From positions 1 to 64,000 of the forward strand of contig JADYYH010000035.1 of assembly GCA_020853775.1 (NCBI GenBank): a stretch of 64,000 nucleotides of DNA, read 5' to 3'. Origin of the DNA: Nitrospira sp. (GTDB taxonomy: Bacteria > Nitrospirota > Nitrospiria > Nitrospirales > Nitrospiraceae). The translations under genes were made by a program, and so were the position numbers. A model generated the notes under the pieces. It did not search any database. It had not been told where the DNA came from and saw only the letters and a program-made list of their open reading frames with translations. Shown piece by piece: positions 26,481-36,032 of this stretch (the first letter of the stretch is position 1; every line of letters begins with the position of its first letter).

Positions 26481-28148
26481 TCAATTCAGCATGATTCGGC
26501 GATCGACATGCGGAGTCAGATTCGGATCGTTCGAGACGAAGATGACCGACCAGGGTTCTTCTTTGCTGCACAGGCGGCGGAGAATCGTCTCCCGCATCGC
26601 GGGGTGCATATTGTGAAGAATGCCTTCGAATATGAGGAGCTGCGGGCGTCCCAGGATCGCTCGCGCCACCAGGATGCGCACGATGTGTGTCGGGGCGAAG
26701 ATTTTGCCGGCGGACCGCACATGCGTTTTCAGGCCGTAGGGAAGGGCATCGACTTCTTCTTCCAGTTCGGTGAAGCGCAGCGCCCATCGCACATCGCTAT
26801 AAGGGATGTATTCCCGGCCCAGCACGATGTTTTCTTCCAGCGTTCCCTCGAACAAGGACAGTTGTGAATCCAGGATGAATCCTCTGAAGCGATTGACGGA
26901 ATCCAGATTGAGGTGGCGAAGATCGACGCCGTTGTAGCGGATCACGCCCGCCGTGGGTGATTCGAGTCCGCCGAGCACGCGGGCCAGCGCGGTTTTGGCC
27001 ATCGTCGTGTCCGCATAAATGCCGATTTTTTCACCCGGCGTCACTTCCAGGTTGAAGTGCTCAAACACGGGCGGGCCGCCGGCTGGCGCAAAGGTGAGGT
27101 CTTTGCACGTGACTCGAATGCCGTGCACCGTCGGATCGGGCAAGGGAATAGACAGTGTGGCCGCGTCCTGATCTTTGGGCAGCGAAAAGAGGAAACTCAA
27201 TTCGGTCAAGGCGGTGAGGAAATAATAGATATGTCCCATGCGCTTGACGACGCCGTCGAAGCTGGAGAGGATGCCGCTCACCACGACTTCCGCCGCGACG
27301 AATTGTCCGAGCGTCAACTGGCCGATTCCCAGGAGCCAGCCTGCCGTTGCGATGAGACCGCTGTGGACGATCGCCTGCCATCCGAGCGATCCGAGATACT
27401 GCCGGATAAGGATTCCGAAGCGGGTTCTGCGGACCCCGACATAGGTATCCAGGAGCTGGTCCGTCTTTTTGATCAGCAGCGCCTGGCTATCAGTGGATTT
27501 TAAGTGGAGCAGGTTGTACGCAATTTCCTGAAACCAGTGCAGGGTGTCGTATTTGGCGTGTGACATGGCCATGTCGGCCTTCAGACCGCCATGGCTCATG
27601 AGGAAAAATACCACGTTGAATCCCACCAGCAGGATGGCATTAAACAGCAAGAAGTACGGGTGATAGAACACGAGGATCGTCATGCCGACCGCCCCGCCCA
27701 CGATCACGTTGATCAGATCGACCAGCAGGACCGACACAGCCCGCTGCATGAGAATGGTTTCGACGAAGTAATTGGCATACCGAGGCTTGAACCCCTGATA
27801 GCGTAAATGCGGCAGCTGCTGGGCCATGGCAATGGCCACCCGGGCGAAGATGCGCCGCTCCAGCACTTCCACTGCATAGTATTGGAGGGCTCGGAAGGCG
27901 CCGACAAAGAGCAGGCCCGCGACCATGACGGCGGCTAGGGTGACAATGGTGATGGGTTGGAGCGCGAAGGCGAAAGTGTTGACGAGTTCTTGAACCGTGA
28001 GAGGAACGATCAGCGAGAAGAGCCCGATGGCGATCGAATAGGAGACGATGAGGCCGAGGATGCGCCGTTCGAGACGAAACAGGAGACCCAGATGGCCGAC
28101 GACCGCTTGGAACAGATTGCTCTGGTTGTCGGAATGATCCTGGGCCAT
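26481..28148 (-). CDS. ABC exporter half-transporter with degenerate ATPase domain (first of pair)
   Basis: This 555-residue paralogue has the same layout as the next gene and shares long segments with it (GLFSLIVPLTVQELVNTFAF, GQLTLGQFVAAEVVV, LLRRLCSKEEPW-like). Its ATPase domain is equally degenerate but by different residues: Walker A ADTTMAKT with Lys385, Q-loop SQLSLF, signature region FAPTH, Walker B LLIFEGI and switch VSNDP. Independent replacements at the same sites with both genes intact suggest selection for a non-hydrolysing pair rather than decay. An upstream TolC and HlyD-like pair makes this a type-I-secretion-like set. Confidence 0.85.
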   Translation of the reverse strand: MAQDHSDNQSNLFQAVVGHLGLLFRLERRILGLIVSYSIAIGLFSLIVPLTVQELVNTFAFALQPITIVTLAAVMVAGLLFVGAFRALQYYAVEVLERRIFARVAIAMAQQLPHLRYQGFKPRYANYFVETILMQRAVSVLLVDLINVIVGGAVGMTILVFYHPYFLLFNAILLVGFNVVFFLMSHGGLKADMAMSHAKYDTLHWFQEIAYNLLHLKSTDSQALLIKKTDQLLDTYVGVRRTRFGILIRQYLGSLGWQAIVHSGLIATAGWLLGIGQLTLGQFVAAEVVVSGILSSFDGVVKRMGHIYYFLTALTELSFLFSLPKDQDAATLSIPLPDPTVHGIRVTCKDLTFAPAGGPPVFEHFNLEVTPGEKIGIYADTTMAKTALARVLGGLESPTAGVIRYNGVDLRHLNLDSVNRFRGFILDSQLSLFEGTLEENIVLGREYIPYSDVRWALRFTELEEEVDALPYGLKTHVRSAGKIFAPTHIVRILVARAILGRPQLLIFEGILHNMHPAMRETILRRLCSKEEPWSVIFVSNDPNLTPHVDRRIMLN

Positions 28149-28279
28149 CCTGCTACCTCTGCCGCACTCGATCAGACCGCCGGCCGTGCTGTGACGCCGT
28201 CGGGATAATGTAGTTGCGGCGACCTGTCTGCGCAGGCCTACACCTGCTAAAACCTATCAGAGCGCATCGTAAAATACTA

Positions 28280-29767
28280 CTATTTGGAGAAGCTCGCGCC
28301 GACCCGGTAATTGACCGGGACGGCCGACGGCTGGCTCTTGGCCCAGGAGCCGGTCGCCCATTGATAGAGGGCGAGGGCCTTCTGATAATCCGCCTTCGCC
28401 CGCACGAGTTGCATCTCCGAATCGACGGAATTCCGTTCGCGCAGGTTCACGAAGAGCACGCTGGTCGCGCCCAGGCTGAACCGGAAGCGTTCGCCTTCCT
28501 CCAAAGTTTTGGCCATACGCAGCGATTCCGCCGCCGCCGCCACCCGTTCCTTCGCCCGTTCAATGGCGGACACGGCGTTGTCGACATCCACGACCACCTG
28601 CTGTTCCCGGTATTTCTGTACCAGCACCAGCCGATCGGCCTGCGCCTGGGCTTCCATCACTTCACCGCGGCTTCTGCGTTGAAGGATCGGGATGCGCAAC
28701 TCCGCTCCGAATCGATAACCCAATCCCAGCACAAACTTCTCCGGGGCCCTGGCCGGGGCCGCTTCCAGGTCGAAGCTCGGCAGGAGATTGTTCTTGGCGA
28801 GTTCCAGATCGATATTGTTGACCTTCGCCTCGATATCGACTTCGCGAATCTCCGGGCGATCGCTTTTCGCTTGCAGTTTATCGGCCTTGACGGCTTCTGC
28901 CGTCGGGACAGCGGCGGGAGTGGGGAAATCGGGCACGCGTTCGAGCTGCGGCGCCGTGGGCGTCTGGTTTTCCCACAGGAACATCGACATTTTGTACTGT
29001 TCCTGCTCCACGGCTCGCTGCGCGGCGATGGCGATTTCCCGGCGGCGTTGCACTTCCTGGCCTGCCTCGACCACGTCGAGCGGCGCCACCGCTCCAGCCT
29101 TGGCTCTCCCCTCCACCTGCCTCAACCGTTCCTCCGCGACGCCGAGGGCCCGGCGTTGCACGTCCACAAACTTCGCGGCCGAGACCCAATCCCAGAATTG
29201 GCTTGCGGCGGCTAAAAAGAGATCCTGTCTCGTCTGTGAAATTTTGACCTCGGCGCGAGGATCGGCCAGTTCAGAACGCTGCAGTTCCGCGTTCTCCGGG
29301 TTGATCATGAGTCCTTTCAGAAGGGGGAGGAAGCCGCCGAGAATAACCTGCTGGCCGTTTCCGAACGAGAGGTCCGGAATCTTCGCGTCACCGATGGCCT
29401 GTCGAACACCCGCGCTCCCCCGGAAGCCCCATGGGGTCCGCGCTTCGACCAAGGTATCGTTAAAACCCACGCTTTGCGTTTTGGTGGTGCCCTTGTCGAT
29501 GAAGCGCTCAATCTCCGTATCGTTCACCAAGATCGGTTCGAATGCGCCCAGCGCCTTGAGCATTTTCCCGCGTGCCGACACCTTTTCCGTGCCGGCCCCC
29601 TTCAGGAGGGGATGGGAGCGATCGATCCAGGCGTGAACCTCGTTCAGGGACAGGGGAATCGGCGGAAGCGCCCTTGATTTGGCCGCCTCTTCTGCCCTGG
29701 CGCTGCCTTCCGGCAGCCCGCAGAGCGTACAGGCGGCAATGACCAGGATCCATGCAGAGTTCTTCAT
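28280..29767 (-). CDS. TolC-family outer membrane channel protein
   Basis: Starting at the ATG ending at 29767 the product is 495 residues; AGGAG lies eight bases upstream in the transcript, while an earlier GTG at 29776 has no room for one. A signal peptide is followed by two long helical repeats typical of outer membrane efflux proteins (for example RRALGVAEERLRQVEGRAKA and the related KERVAAAAESLRMAKTLEEG). It would form the trimeric outer membrane duct for the adaptor and ABC proteins encoded on both sides. It is the second gene of the cluster, 87 bp after the adaptor. Confidence 0.9.
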   Translation of the reverse strand: MKNSAWILVIAACTLCGLPEGSARAEEAAKSRALPPIPLSLNEVHAWIDRSHPLLKGAGTEKVSARGKMLKALGAFEPILVNDTEIERFIDKGTTKTQSVGFNDTLVEARTPWGFRGSAGVRQAIGDAKIPDLSFGNGQQVILGGFLPLLKGLMINPENAELQRSELADPRAEVKISQTRQDLFLAAASQFWDWVSAAKFVDVQRRALGVAEERLRQVEGRAKAGAVAPLDVVEAGQEVQRRREIAIAAQRAVEQEQYKMSMFLWENQTPTAPQLERVPDFPTPAAVPTAEAVKADKLQAKSDRPEIREVDIEAKVNNIDLELAKNNLLPSFDLEAAPARAPEKFVLGLGYRFGAELRIPILQRRSRGEVMEAQAQADRLVLVQKYREQQVVVDVDNAVSAIERAKERVAAAAESLRMAKTLEEGERFRFSLGATSVLFVNLRERNSVDSEMQLVRAKADYQKALALYQWATGSWAKSQPSAVPVNYRVGASFSK

Positions 29768-29853
29768 GAAATGCACTCCTTTCTGAGATCACAAGACAGA
29801 GATGAGCGTCGAAGGGTGTCTGTGCTCCGGCATGCGCCAGGACACGGGAGCGG

Positions 29854-31302
29854 TTACTTGGCCCCGCGACCGGCTTTCGGCAGGAGAGTATCGATCAGGC
29901 TTGGAGGCCGTTCCTGGTAGTCGGGCGGAAAGAGATTGAACCGGCGCCAGAGCTCGTACCAAAGCGGGACGCGATTGAGAATGACCCATCCCATGGCTTT
30001 GGTTCCCTGCCGGACATGTTCTTGCGGAGGCCAGGGGCGTTCTTCCAGATCGGGGACGACCCAGAAGCGGAAATTCCCCTTGCCGTCATCGACCTGGTCG
30101 ATAACCTTGATCACCCCGTTGTACGTGCCGGCCATCATTTCCGGCCAGGCCGGCAGCGGGATGGCGGGGATGCCATAGAACAGAATCTTGACCTTTCGGC
30201 CCACATTGAGCAGCGGGGCGTCGATGCCGTCCGCTACCATTTCGATTGCCCGGTCCGTGCTATTGGGCGAAATTCGGACGAGTTTTTCACCGGGCCGCAC
30301 GGTTTCGCCGGCGCCCGCCTGCGCCATCTTCACGACCGTACCGTCAATGGGCGAGATAATCCGGCTGGCGACCCGCCGCTGGTTGGCATTGGAAAGACGT
30401 AAAGAGACATCCGCGACTTGATCGGCGGCGCGCGCCGCTTCGCCGATGGAGGCATCCCGCGCCGCTTCGGCGTCAAGGAGTCGTTGCAGGACTTCTGCGC
30501 TGACCTGTTCCCGTCCGAAACTCAAGGCCTTCATGCCCTGTTCGGCGGCGGCCAGGTTGGCTTGTGCCCCCTGCAGATCTGCCTTGCTGGCGATGGCGGC
30601 TTGAATCGTGAGTTCCAACTCGCGCTGGGAAACGAGCCCCTGCTGCGCCAGTTGTTGATGCCGTTCCACGTTGAGTTCAGCCGTGGCGACAGCGATTTTC
30701 GACGCCTCGATTTTTTGCCGTGCCTCACGCACTTTGCTTTCGGCTTCGAGCACACGCGCGCCCGCCGACGGCACCGCAGCCTTCACCAGGTTCTGCATTT
30801 CCTTGATGCGTTTATCGAGCTGATCGGCGCGACTGAGGGCGGCCTTCCGCGTATCTTCCAGCGCCTGCTTGCGCTGTTCGAGTAGGTTCAAGAGATCCGG
30901 AGCCATGAAGTTTGGGTCGTAGTCGTCGAGTTCGAGAATCACGTCGCCCGCTTTGACCCGCACGCCTTCGAAGATATGCCACTTTCTGATGCGGCCGGTA
31001 ATCTGCGCTTCGATGTCCTGCGGGCGTTCAAAAGGAGTGTAGGCGGACAGTTGGCCGGTGACTGTAATGGTTTGGGTCCAGGGGACGAAGGCTACAATCA
31101 GCATGAAGAAGCCGACCAGGAGGATGGCCAGCCGTGAGGAAAACCGAAGCCGTTCGGGGATTTGGACGGCTTCCCAGGACTGCAGCTTGGTCGACGTCGC
31201 CAGATCATCGACGGCCATTTCGTCCAAGCCCGTGCGCTGGGTGACGAGGGAGCGGAATCGGGTTTTAAGTCCCTCACGGATACGCTGCACGTAACCCTCC
31301 AC
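29854..31302 (-). CDS. HlyD-like periplasmic adaptor protein
   Basis: Started at the GTG ending at 31302, with AGGGGA six bases upstream, the protein has 482 residues; the frame is open to an ATG at 31479, which would overlap purE. A cytoplasmic N-terminus of about 65 residues is followed by one membrane helix (LAILLVGFFMLIVAFVPW), a lipoyl/barrel segment (GQLSAYTPFERPQDIEAQIT), a long coiled-coil hairpin and a C-terminal return (IISPIDGTVVKMAQAGAGET). It should bridge the inner-membrane ABC pair and TolC. The N-terminal end is uncertain. Confidence 0.85.
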   Translation of the reverse strand: MEGYVQRIREGLKTRFRSLVTQRTGLDEMAVDDLATSTKLQSWEAVQIPERLRFSSRLAILLVGFFMLIVAFVPWTQTITVTGQLSAYTPFERPQDIEAQITGRIRKWHIFEGVRVKAGDVILELDDYDPNFMAPDLLNLLEQRKQALEDTRKAALSRADQLDKRIKEMQNLVKAAVPSAGARVLEAESKVREARQKIEASKIAVATAELNVERHQQLAQQGLVSQRELELTIQAAIASKADLQGAQANLAAAEQGMKALSFGREQVSAEVLQRLLDAEAARDASIGEAARAADQVADVSLRLSNANQRRVASRIISPIDGTVVKMAQAGAGETVRPGEKLVRISPNSTDRAIEMVADGIDAPLLNVGRKVKILFYGIPAIPLPAWPEMMAGTYNGVIKVIDQVDDGKGNFRFWVVPDLEERPWPPQEHVRQGTKAMGWVILNRVPLWYELWRRFNLFPPDYQERPPSLIDTLLPKAGRGAK

Positions 31303-31461
31303 GCACCGTCCCCTGTAGGGATGCGCAGACGTATCATAGTGGAAGACAAAGGAGTTGGTCAATTCAATGAGGGGTTCCGTCGTGCCTTGGCTTGACCCTT
31401 CGACCGGAGACGGGCTATGGTTCGCCGCATCATTCTTTCCTTCAGCCAGAGGTGTTGGTCC

Positions 31462-32016
31462 ATGCCGAAGAACAAGCATGCGGATCGGGCGTTGGTCGGG
31501 GTCTTGGGCGGCAGCACATCAGACTTTCCCATTCTGGAGAAGGCCGTGGCTCTGTTGAACGAGCTCGGGATTCCCAATGAGTTGCTCGTGGTGTCGGCCC
31601 ATCGCACCCCGGACCGTCTCTTTGTCTATGCGGAACAGGCTGTGGAGCGAGGGATTCAAGTCATCATTGCCGGCGCCGGCGGCGCGGCCCATTTGCCGGG
31701 AATGGTCGCGGCCAAGACGTTGTTACCGGTCATCGGCGTGCCTATTCCCACCGAACATCTCCGCGGCCTCGATTCCCTTCTGTCGATTGTTCAGATGCCC
31801 CGAGGAATTCCGGTGGCGACAGTTGCTATCGGGGGTGCGGAAAATGCGGCCATCCTGGCAGCGCAAATTCTGGGATTGCAGTCCGCTTCTATCAGGCAGC
31901 GCCTCGAACGATTCCGTGCCGCGCAAACACAAAAGGTGCTCGATTCTCAGGATGACGCCCGGTTGTCCCCTGTCTTCCCGATTCCACGCCGTGCCAGGAC
32001 GAGCCGCAGGCCGTGA
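31462..32016 (+). CDS. purE: N5-carboxyaminoimidazole ribonucleotide mutase
   Basis: This 184-residue protein, ATG at 31462 with AGAGG eight bases upstream, has class I PurE motifs: [26 protein letters not shown] with the active-site His, and [17 protein letters not shown]. It converts N5-CAIR to CAIR in purine synthesis. The last 25 residues are a basic extension past the usual end. The stop overlaps the purK GTG start (GTGA), so purE and purK form an operon. Confidence 0.95.
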   Translation: MPKNKHADRALVGVLGGSTSDFPILEKAVALLNELGIPNELLVVSAHRTPDRLFVYAEQAVERGIQVIIAGAGGAAHLPGMVAAKTLLPVIGVPIPTEHLRGLDSLLSIVQMPRGIPVATVAIGGAENAAILAAQILGLQSASIRQRLERFRAAQTQKVLDSQDDARLSPVFPIPRRARTSRRP

Positions 32017-33179
32017 AGCTCACAGCGATTGATCCTGGCGCGACCTTGGGCGTGCTCGGAGGAGGGCAACTCGGCGCGATGTTTGCCACCGCTGCCCGCC
32101 GCATGGGGTATGCGATCGCGGTCTGGGATCCCGATCCGGAAGCGCCTGCCCACCGGATTGCCGACTATTCACTCATTCGCCCCTTCACGGACGCCGACGC
32201 ACGGGCCGACTTTATCCGACGGGTCCGTGCCGTCACCTATGAATGGGAAAATGTCCCCGCCGATCTTTGCGAACAGTTGGAGCGCGACCTTCCGGTTCGT
32301 CCATCAAGCCGCGTGCTTCGGGTAATTCAGGATCGCATCGAACAGAAGACGTTTTTGCGGACTCGGGGATTGCCCGTGCCAGCCTTTTCGACCCTGTCAT
32401 CACCTGATGAACTCGGCGGGCAGACCATGCCTCCGTATCCGCTGGTGTGCAAGACTGCCACAGCCGGGTATGACGGCAAGGGACAGTGGAAAATCCTTCG
32501 AGCGGAAGATTGCGCGGCGGTGCGGCAGGAGTTGGCCCGAAATCGCAAATCGGATTCGCGATGGATTCTGGAAGAATGGCTTCCGTTCGAACGTGAGCTA
32601 TCGATTCTGATTGTGCGAGGAGCCGATGGCGCGTTGCAGGCGTATCCATTAGTAGAGAATGTTCATGAGGACGGCATTCTCTGTCAGACGATTGTTCCGG
32701 CCGATGTGCCGCAGGCGGTTGCCGACCTGGCCGACAAGATCGCGTGTGAGGCCGTGCAGGCCTTGGATGGGGTGGGCGTGTTTTGCGTGGAATTGTTCCT
32801 GATGGCCGGTGGACGGTTGCTGATCAACGAAATCGCACCCCGACCGCATAACTCCGCTCACTACACCCTCGATGCTTGTACCGTTTCGCAATTTGAGCAA
32901 CAGGTGCGGACCTTGTGCGGCCTGCCGCTCGGAGAGGCCCGACTGCTCAGTCCCGCCGTGATGCTCAATCTGATTGGTGACAACGTTCGACTGGTGACGC
33001 ACTCACCCGCGTCGCATGACCTTCTGCGTGTGCCCGGTGCGATTGTGCACCTCTATGGAAAACGTGTGATTCGACCAAAGCGGAAAATGGGCCACATTTC
33101 CTTCCTCGCTCCCACCCGCGCGGAGGCGCTCGCAGCCGCATCGACATTCCGCTCGCGGTTTGTTCCAACTCAATCGTAA
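32013..33179 (+). CDS. purK: N5-carboxyaminoimidazole ribonucleotide synthase
   Basis: This 388-residue ATP-grasp enzyme starts with GTG inside the purE stop. Signatures are [20 protein letters not shown] at the N-terminus, [13 protein letters not shown] in the ATP-binding lobe and [19 protein letters not shown] with the metal ligands. It makes N5-CAIR from AIR, ATP and bicarbonate, feeding PurE. Length and motifs are normal. Confidence 0.95.
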   Translation: MKLTAIDPGATLGVLGGGQLGAMFATAARRMGYAIAVWDPDPEAPAHRIADYSLIRPFTDADARADFIRRVRAVTYEWENVPADLCEQLERDLPVRPSSRVLRVIQDRIEQKTFLRTRGLPVPAFSTLSSPDELGGQTMPPYPLVCKTATAGYDGKGQWKILRAEDCAAVRQELARNRKSDSRWILEEWLPFERELSILIVRGADGALQAYPLVENVHEDGILCQTIVPADVPQAVADLADKIACEAVQALDGVGVFCVELFLMAGGRLLINEIAPRPHNSAHYTLDACTVSQFEQQVRTLCGLPLGEARLLSPAVMLNLIGDNVRLVTHSPASHDLLRVPGAIVHLYGKRVIRPKRKMGHISFLAPTRAEALAAASTFRSRFVPTQS

Positions 33180-33430
33180 AAACGACAGCACACACAACAT
33201 GACCAGGCTGATTGTATGGCCTGGATGTATCCGTTCCTGTCGGTTGAAATCGTTCGGTCGGTCTGGGCCTGTCCGTTTTTGTGAGACGAGGAGAGGTCAC
33301 CGGCCGTTCATGGCCACCCCTGATTGTCCTCCTCCTGAAATTGCGATGACTTGCCGAGCTGGAACATCGGTATGGGACTTGCTGTCTTTCCCGCTGGGTT
33401 CATATTTTTCTCCAAAGGGCACGGACAGCA

Positions 33431-35290
33431 GTGAGCGTTCCACTCTCCTCCGAACTCGATCAAACCGGACGACATCCCACCATGCGAGGACTGGGCCGAT
33501 TGCTCTCTCATTCGCGCGTGCGCGTGATGTTTCTGCAAAGCCTCGTGGCCGGCATTCTGTCCTATGAACTGCTGGTCAGTAACGAGACAATCTACGGGCA
33601 GAACGTCAGCCGGATGGTGGCGCTTGGATTGATCCTGATCAGTACGGGAATCATCCTGCTGCCGAAATCGGCGCTCGAGAGCGCCTGGTTTCCCGGCGCC
33701 TTGATCAGCATCAATACGCTGCTGGTGACGGGAACCATTTACCTCTCGGGAAACGCCAGTTCGGAATTGTATCTCACCTATTTCCTTCTCCTCCTCATTG
33801 CCTCATCCGCCCCCTCCCTGAAGCAACTGCTCGGCCTCTCCGTTATCATTTGTGCCGGGTATGGGGTCTTGGTTTATGAGCACGCGATGCAGTCCGGCAC
33901 CCTTGCGGTGGGACACCTGCTCGGCATTCCTGTCTTGCTGATCATGTCGGTATTTTACGGCCTCACGCTGGAAACCGTGGCGGTCGAGCGTCGACGGAAT
34001 CGTTTGTTGCGGGAAAACGTGCAGGGGTTGAAGCAGTCGGAGCAGGTGCTGGAGGAACGGCGGACGCAACTGGAAACCCGTGTGCAAGGGTTGAAGCAGG
34101 GCTTGTCCCGTGCCAACCAGGAAATTCGCCAAGGTATGGTCGAGCGCACCGGGCTGGAGCGGCAGTTGCGCGAAGCGCAAAAATTCGAGGCGATGGGGCG
34201 TCTGGCTTCCAGGTTGGCGGATGAATTCAATCAGGTACTCGCGGTGATCGGGGCTCAGACCGGTGCCATTGTCTCCAAGTTGAAACCCGATGATCCATTG
34301 CATGGGCCGGTGGAGGACATCTTCCGGAGCGGTGAGCGTGCGGCAACCCTCACGGCGCAACTGCTTGCGCTAGGCGTGCGCGAAACGAGCATTCGCGATA
34401 CGTTGTCGCTCGGCGATGCGATGCTGTCGATGCGCGAAGCGCTTCAAGGACTGCTTCCCGGGAGGATTGATGTGCAGGTGCCCGACGAGTCCAAGCCGGT
34501 ACTGGTGGAAATCGGGCATGACAGCCTGGAGTATCTATTGTTGCATCTGGTCGCGAATGCGCGAGATGCCATGCCGGGCAGCGGCCGGGTGGATATTTCG
34601 CTGGAGGTCGTGAGCGGAGAGTTGTTGCCGGCAGAACAACTGGAAAAGAATCCCCGGAAACGCATGGCGCGGATTGCCGTGAGTGATAGCGGCGGGGGGA
34701 TGAATCTGGATGTCCAGGCCCAGATGTTCGAGCCGTTCTTCTCGACCAAGGAGACCCATGCCGGTCTCGGACTGACGCTGGTCTATGGGATTGTGCGCCA
34801 AGCCGGCGGAACGGTGGAAGTGCAAAGCCAGCCCGGACAAGGCACGACGGTGCGCGTCTATCTGCCTCTGGTCGAGCGGAACGCGGTGTTGCGTGACACC
34901 AGGGTCCTCCCTGAGGCCTTGTCGAAGGGCGCGGAAACGGTGCTGCTCGTTGAGGAGGATGAAATCGCCAGGAAGCTGGCCCTGTCGACGCTGCACGGCC
35001 ATCGGTACCATGTGCTCGAAGCGGGGTCGGCGGTGGAAGCCTTGCTCGTCGTCCAACAATACCAAGGGCCGATTCACCTTACGGTCAGCCACCTCTCGAT
35101 GCCGGAAATCAGCGGCCGCGAGTTGGCGAAGCGGCTGGTGATGCAACATCCAAAAATGAAGGCGTTGTTCGTATCCGGATTCTCCGACGAGACGATCGCC
35201 AGTCATCGCGTGAATAGGAAATATTTCCTGCAGCAGCCCTATCGGCAGCACGACCTGGCTGGAAAAGTCCGCGAATTGTTGGATGTGTAA
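33431..35290 (+). CDS. Hybrid sensor kinase with exchanged phosphoacceptor residues
   Basis: A 619-residue protein with about five to six membrane helices (residues 30-185), a coiled coil (about 190-250), a HisKA-like box, an HATPase domain and a C-terminal receiver domain. The HisKA box reads GRLASRLADEFNQVL: the phosphoacceptor His of the usual AHDFNN is Asp264. The ATPase motifs look intact (HLVANARDAM, DSGGGMN, GLGLTL). In the receiver, the Asp of the usual LxTDxxMP is His554 (TVSHLSMPEISG), and the conserved Lys is Gln602 (FLQQPY). The start is GTG; an in-frame ATG at 33482 has no better site. Normal His-Asp transfer is not possible as drawn. Confidence 0.88.
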   Translation: MSVPLSSELDQTGRHPTMRGLGRLLSHSRVRVMFLQSLVAGILSYELLVSNETIYGQNVSRMVALGLILISTGIILLPKSALESAWFPGALISINTLLVTGTIYLSGNASSELYLTYFLLLLIASSAPSLKQLLGLSVIICAGYGVLVYEHAMQSGTLAVGHLLGIPVLLIMSVFYGLTLETVAVERRRNRLLRENVQGLKQSEQVLEERRTQLETRVQGLKQGLSRANQEIRQGMVERTGLERQLREAQKFEAMGRLASRLADEFNQVLAVIGAQTGAIVSKLKPDDPLHGPVEDIFRSGERAATLTAQLLALGVRETSIRDTLSLGDAMLSMREALQGLLPGRIDVQVPDESKPVLVEIGHDSLEYLLLHLVANARDAMPGSGRVDISLEVVSGELLPAEQLEKNPRKRMARIAVSDSGGGMNLDVQAQMFEPFFSTKETHAGLGLTLVYGIVRQAGGTVEVQSQPGQGTTVRVYLPLVERNAVLRDTRVLPEALSKGAETVLLVEEDEIARKLALSTLHGHRYHVLEAGSAVEALLVVQQYQGPIHLTVSHLSMPEISGRELAKRLVMQHPKMKALFVSGFSDETIASHRVNRKYFLQQPYRQHDLAGKVRELLDV

Positions 35291-35305
35291 GCGAGGCTCG
35301 CGACG

Positions 35306-36010
35306 CTAGTATCGCCAGGTCTCGGTGCGGCTGGGTTTAAAAAATCGTACGTCCGGGCGTTTGAAAAATCCGATCAGCAGCATGCCCGCAATAAACCCGC
35401 CGATGTGCGCAAAGAAGGCTACGCCTCCGCCCTGCGATCCCAGGCTCGCGCCCCCGTTCAGCAACTGCATGACGAACCACAAGCCCAACACGATCCCGGC
35501 CGGCACGTAGGTGGTGCCCACCACGGGGGCAATCAGCAAGACGCGGGCATGAGGAAAGAGCAGCAGGTACGCACCCAGTACGCCTGAAATGGCTCCGCTC
35601 GCGCCGACCATAGGGACCGTCGAGCTCGGGTCGGTCAACGCGTGGCTTAACGCCGCCAGGATTCCACATCCCACGTAAAAGACAATAAATCGGCCGTGCC
35701 CCATGATGTCTTCGATGTTGTTGCCGAAGACCCAGAGGTACAGCATGTTGCCGATCAGATGCATCCAGCTGCCATGTAGAAACATGCTCGTCAGAATGGT
35801 CGCATACGGGGGGATGGTGGCAAGCTCCGGAGGGAGCGTGGCCTGGCCGAACACGAGGGAGGGGATGGCCCCGTATTGATAGACGAAGGTTTCACCGGAA
35901 GCCGACCCGAGGGAGCTTTGGTAGAGGAAGATGAGGGAGCAGGCGACGATGAATGCGACGGTGACGACTGGCGTGCGTTCGGTCGGGTTATCGTCACTCA
36001 GGGGCAGCAT
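35306..36010 (-). CDS. Rhomboid-family intramembrane serine protease
   Basis: A 234-residue inner-membrane protein with about six to seven helices. The catalytic Ser lies in VGASGAISGVLGAYL and the His in FFAHIGGFIAGMLL, the family dyad; the loop SMFLHGSWMHLIGNMLYLWV matches the conserved L1/helix-2 region. Such proteases cut transmembrane substrates in the lipid bilayer. It converges on the hybrid kinase gene with a 15-bp gap. Confidence 0.93.
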   Translation of the reverse strand: MLPLSDDNPTERTPVVTVAFIVACSLIFLYQSSLGSASGETFVYQYGAIPSLVFGQATLPPELATIPPYATILTSMFLHGSWMHLIGNMLYLWVFGNNIEDIMGHGRFIVFYVGCGILAALSHALTDPSSTVPMVGASGAISGVLGAYLLLFPHARVLLIAPVVGTTYVPAGIVLGLWFVMQLLNGGASLGSQGGGVAFFAHIGGFIAGMLLIGFFKRPDVRFFKPSRTETWRY

Positions 36011-36032
36011 GGCAACACCTGGAAGCCAACGG

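Noticed and set aside
28214-29215. Plus-strand open frame of 333 codons opposite the TolC gene
   Set aside because: It has no recognisable protein features and opposes a clear TolC-family gene with signal peptide and repeats.
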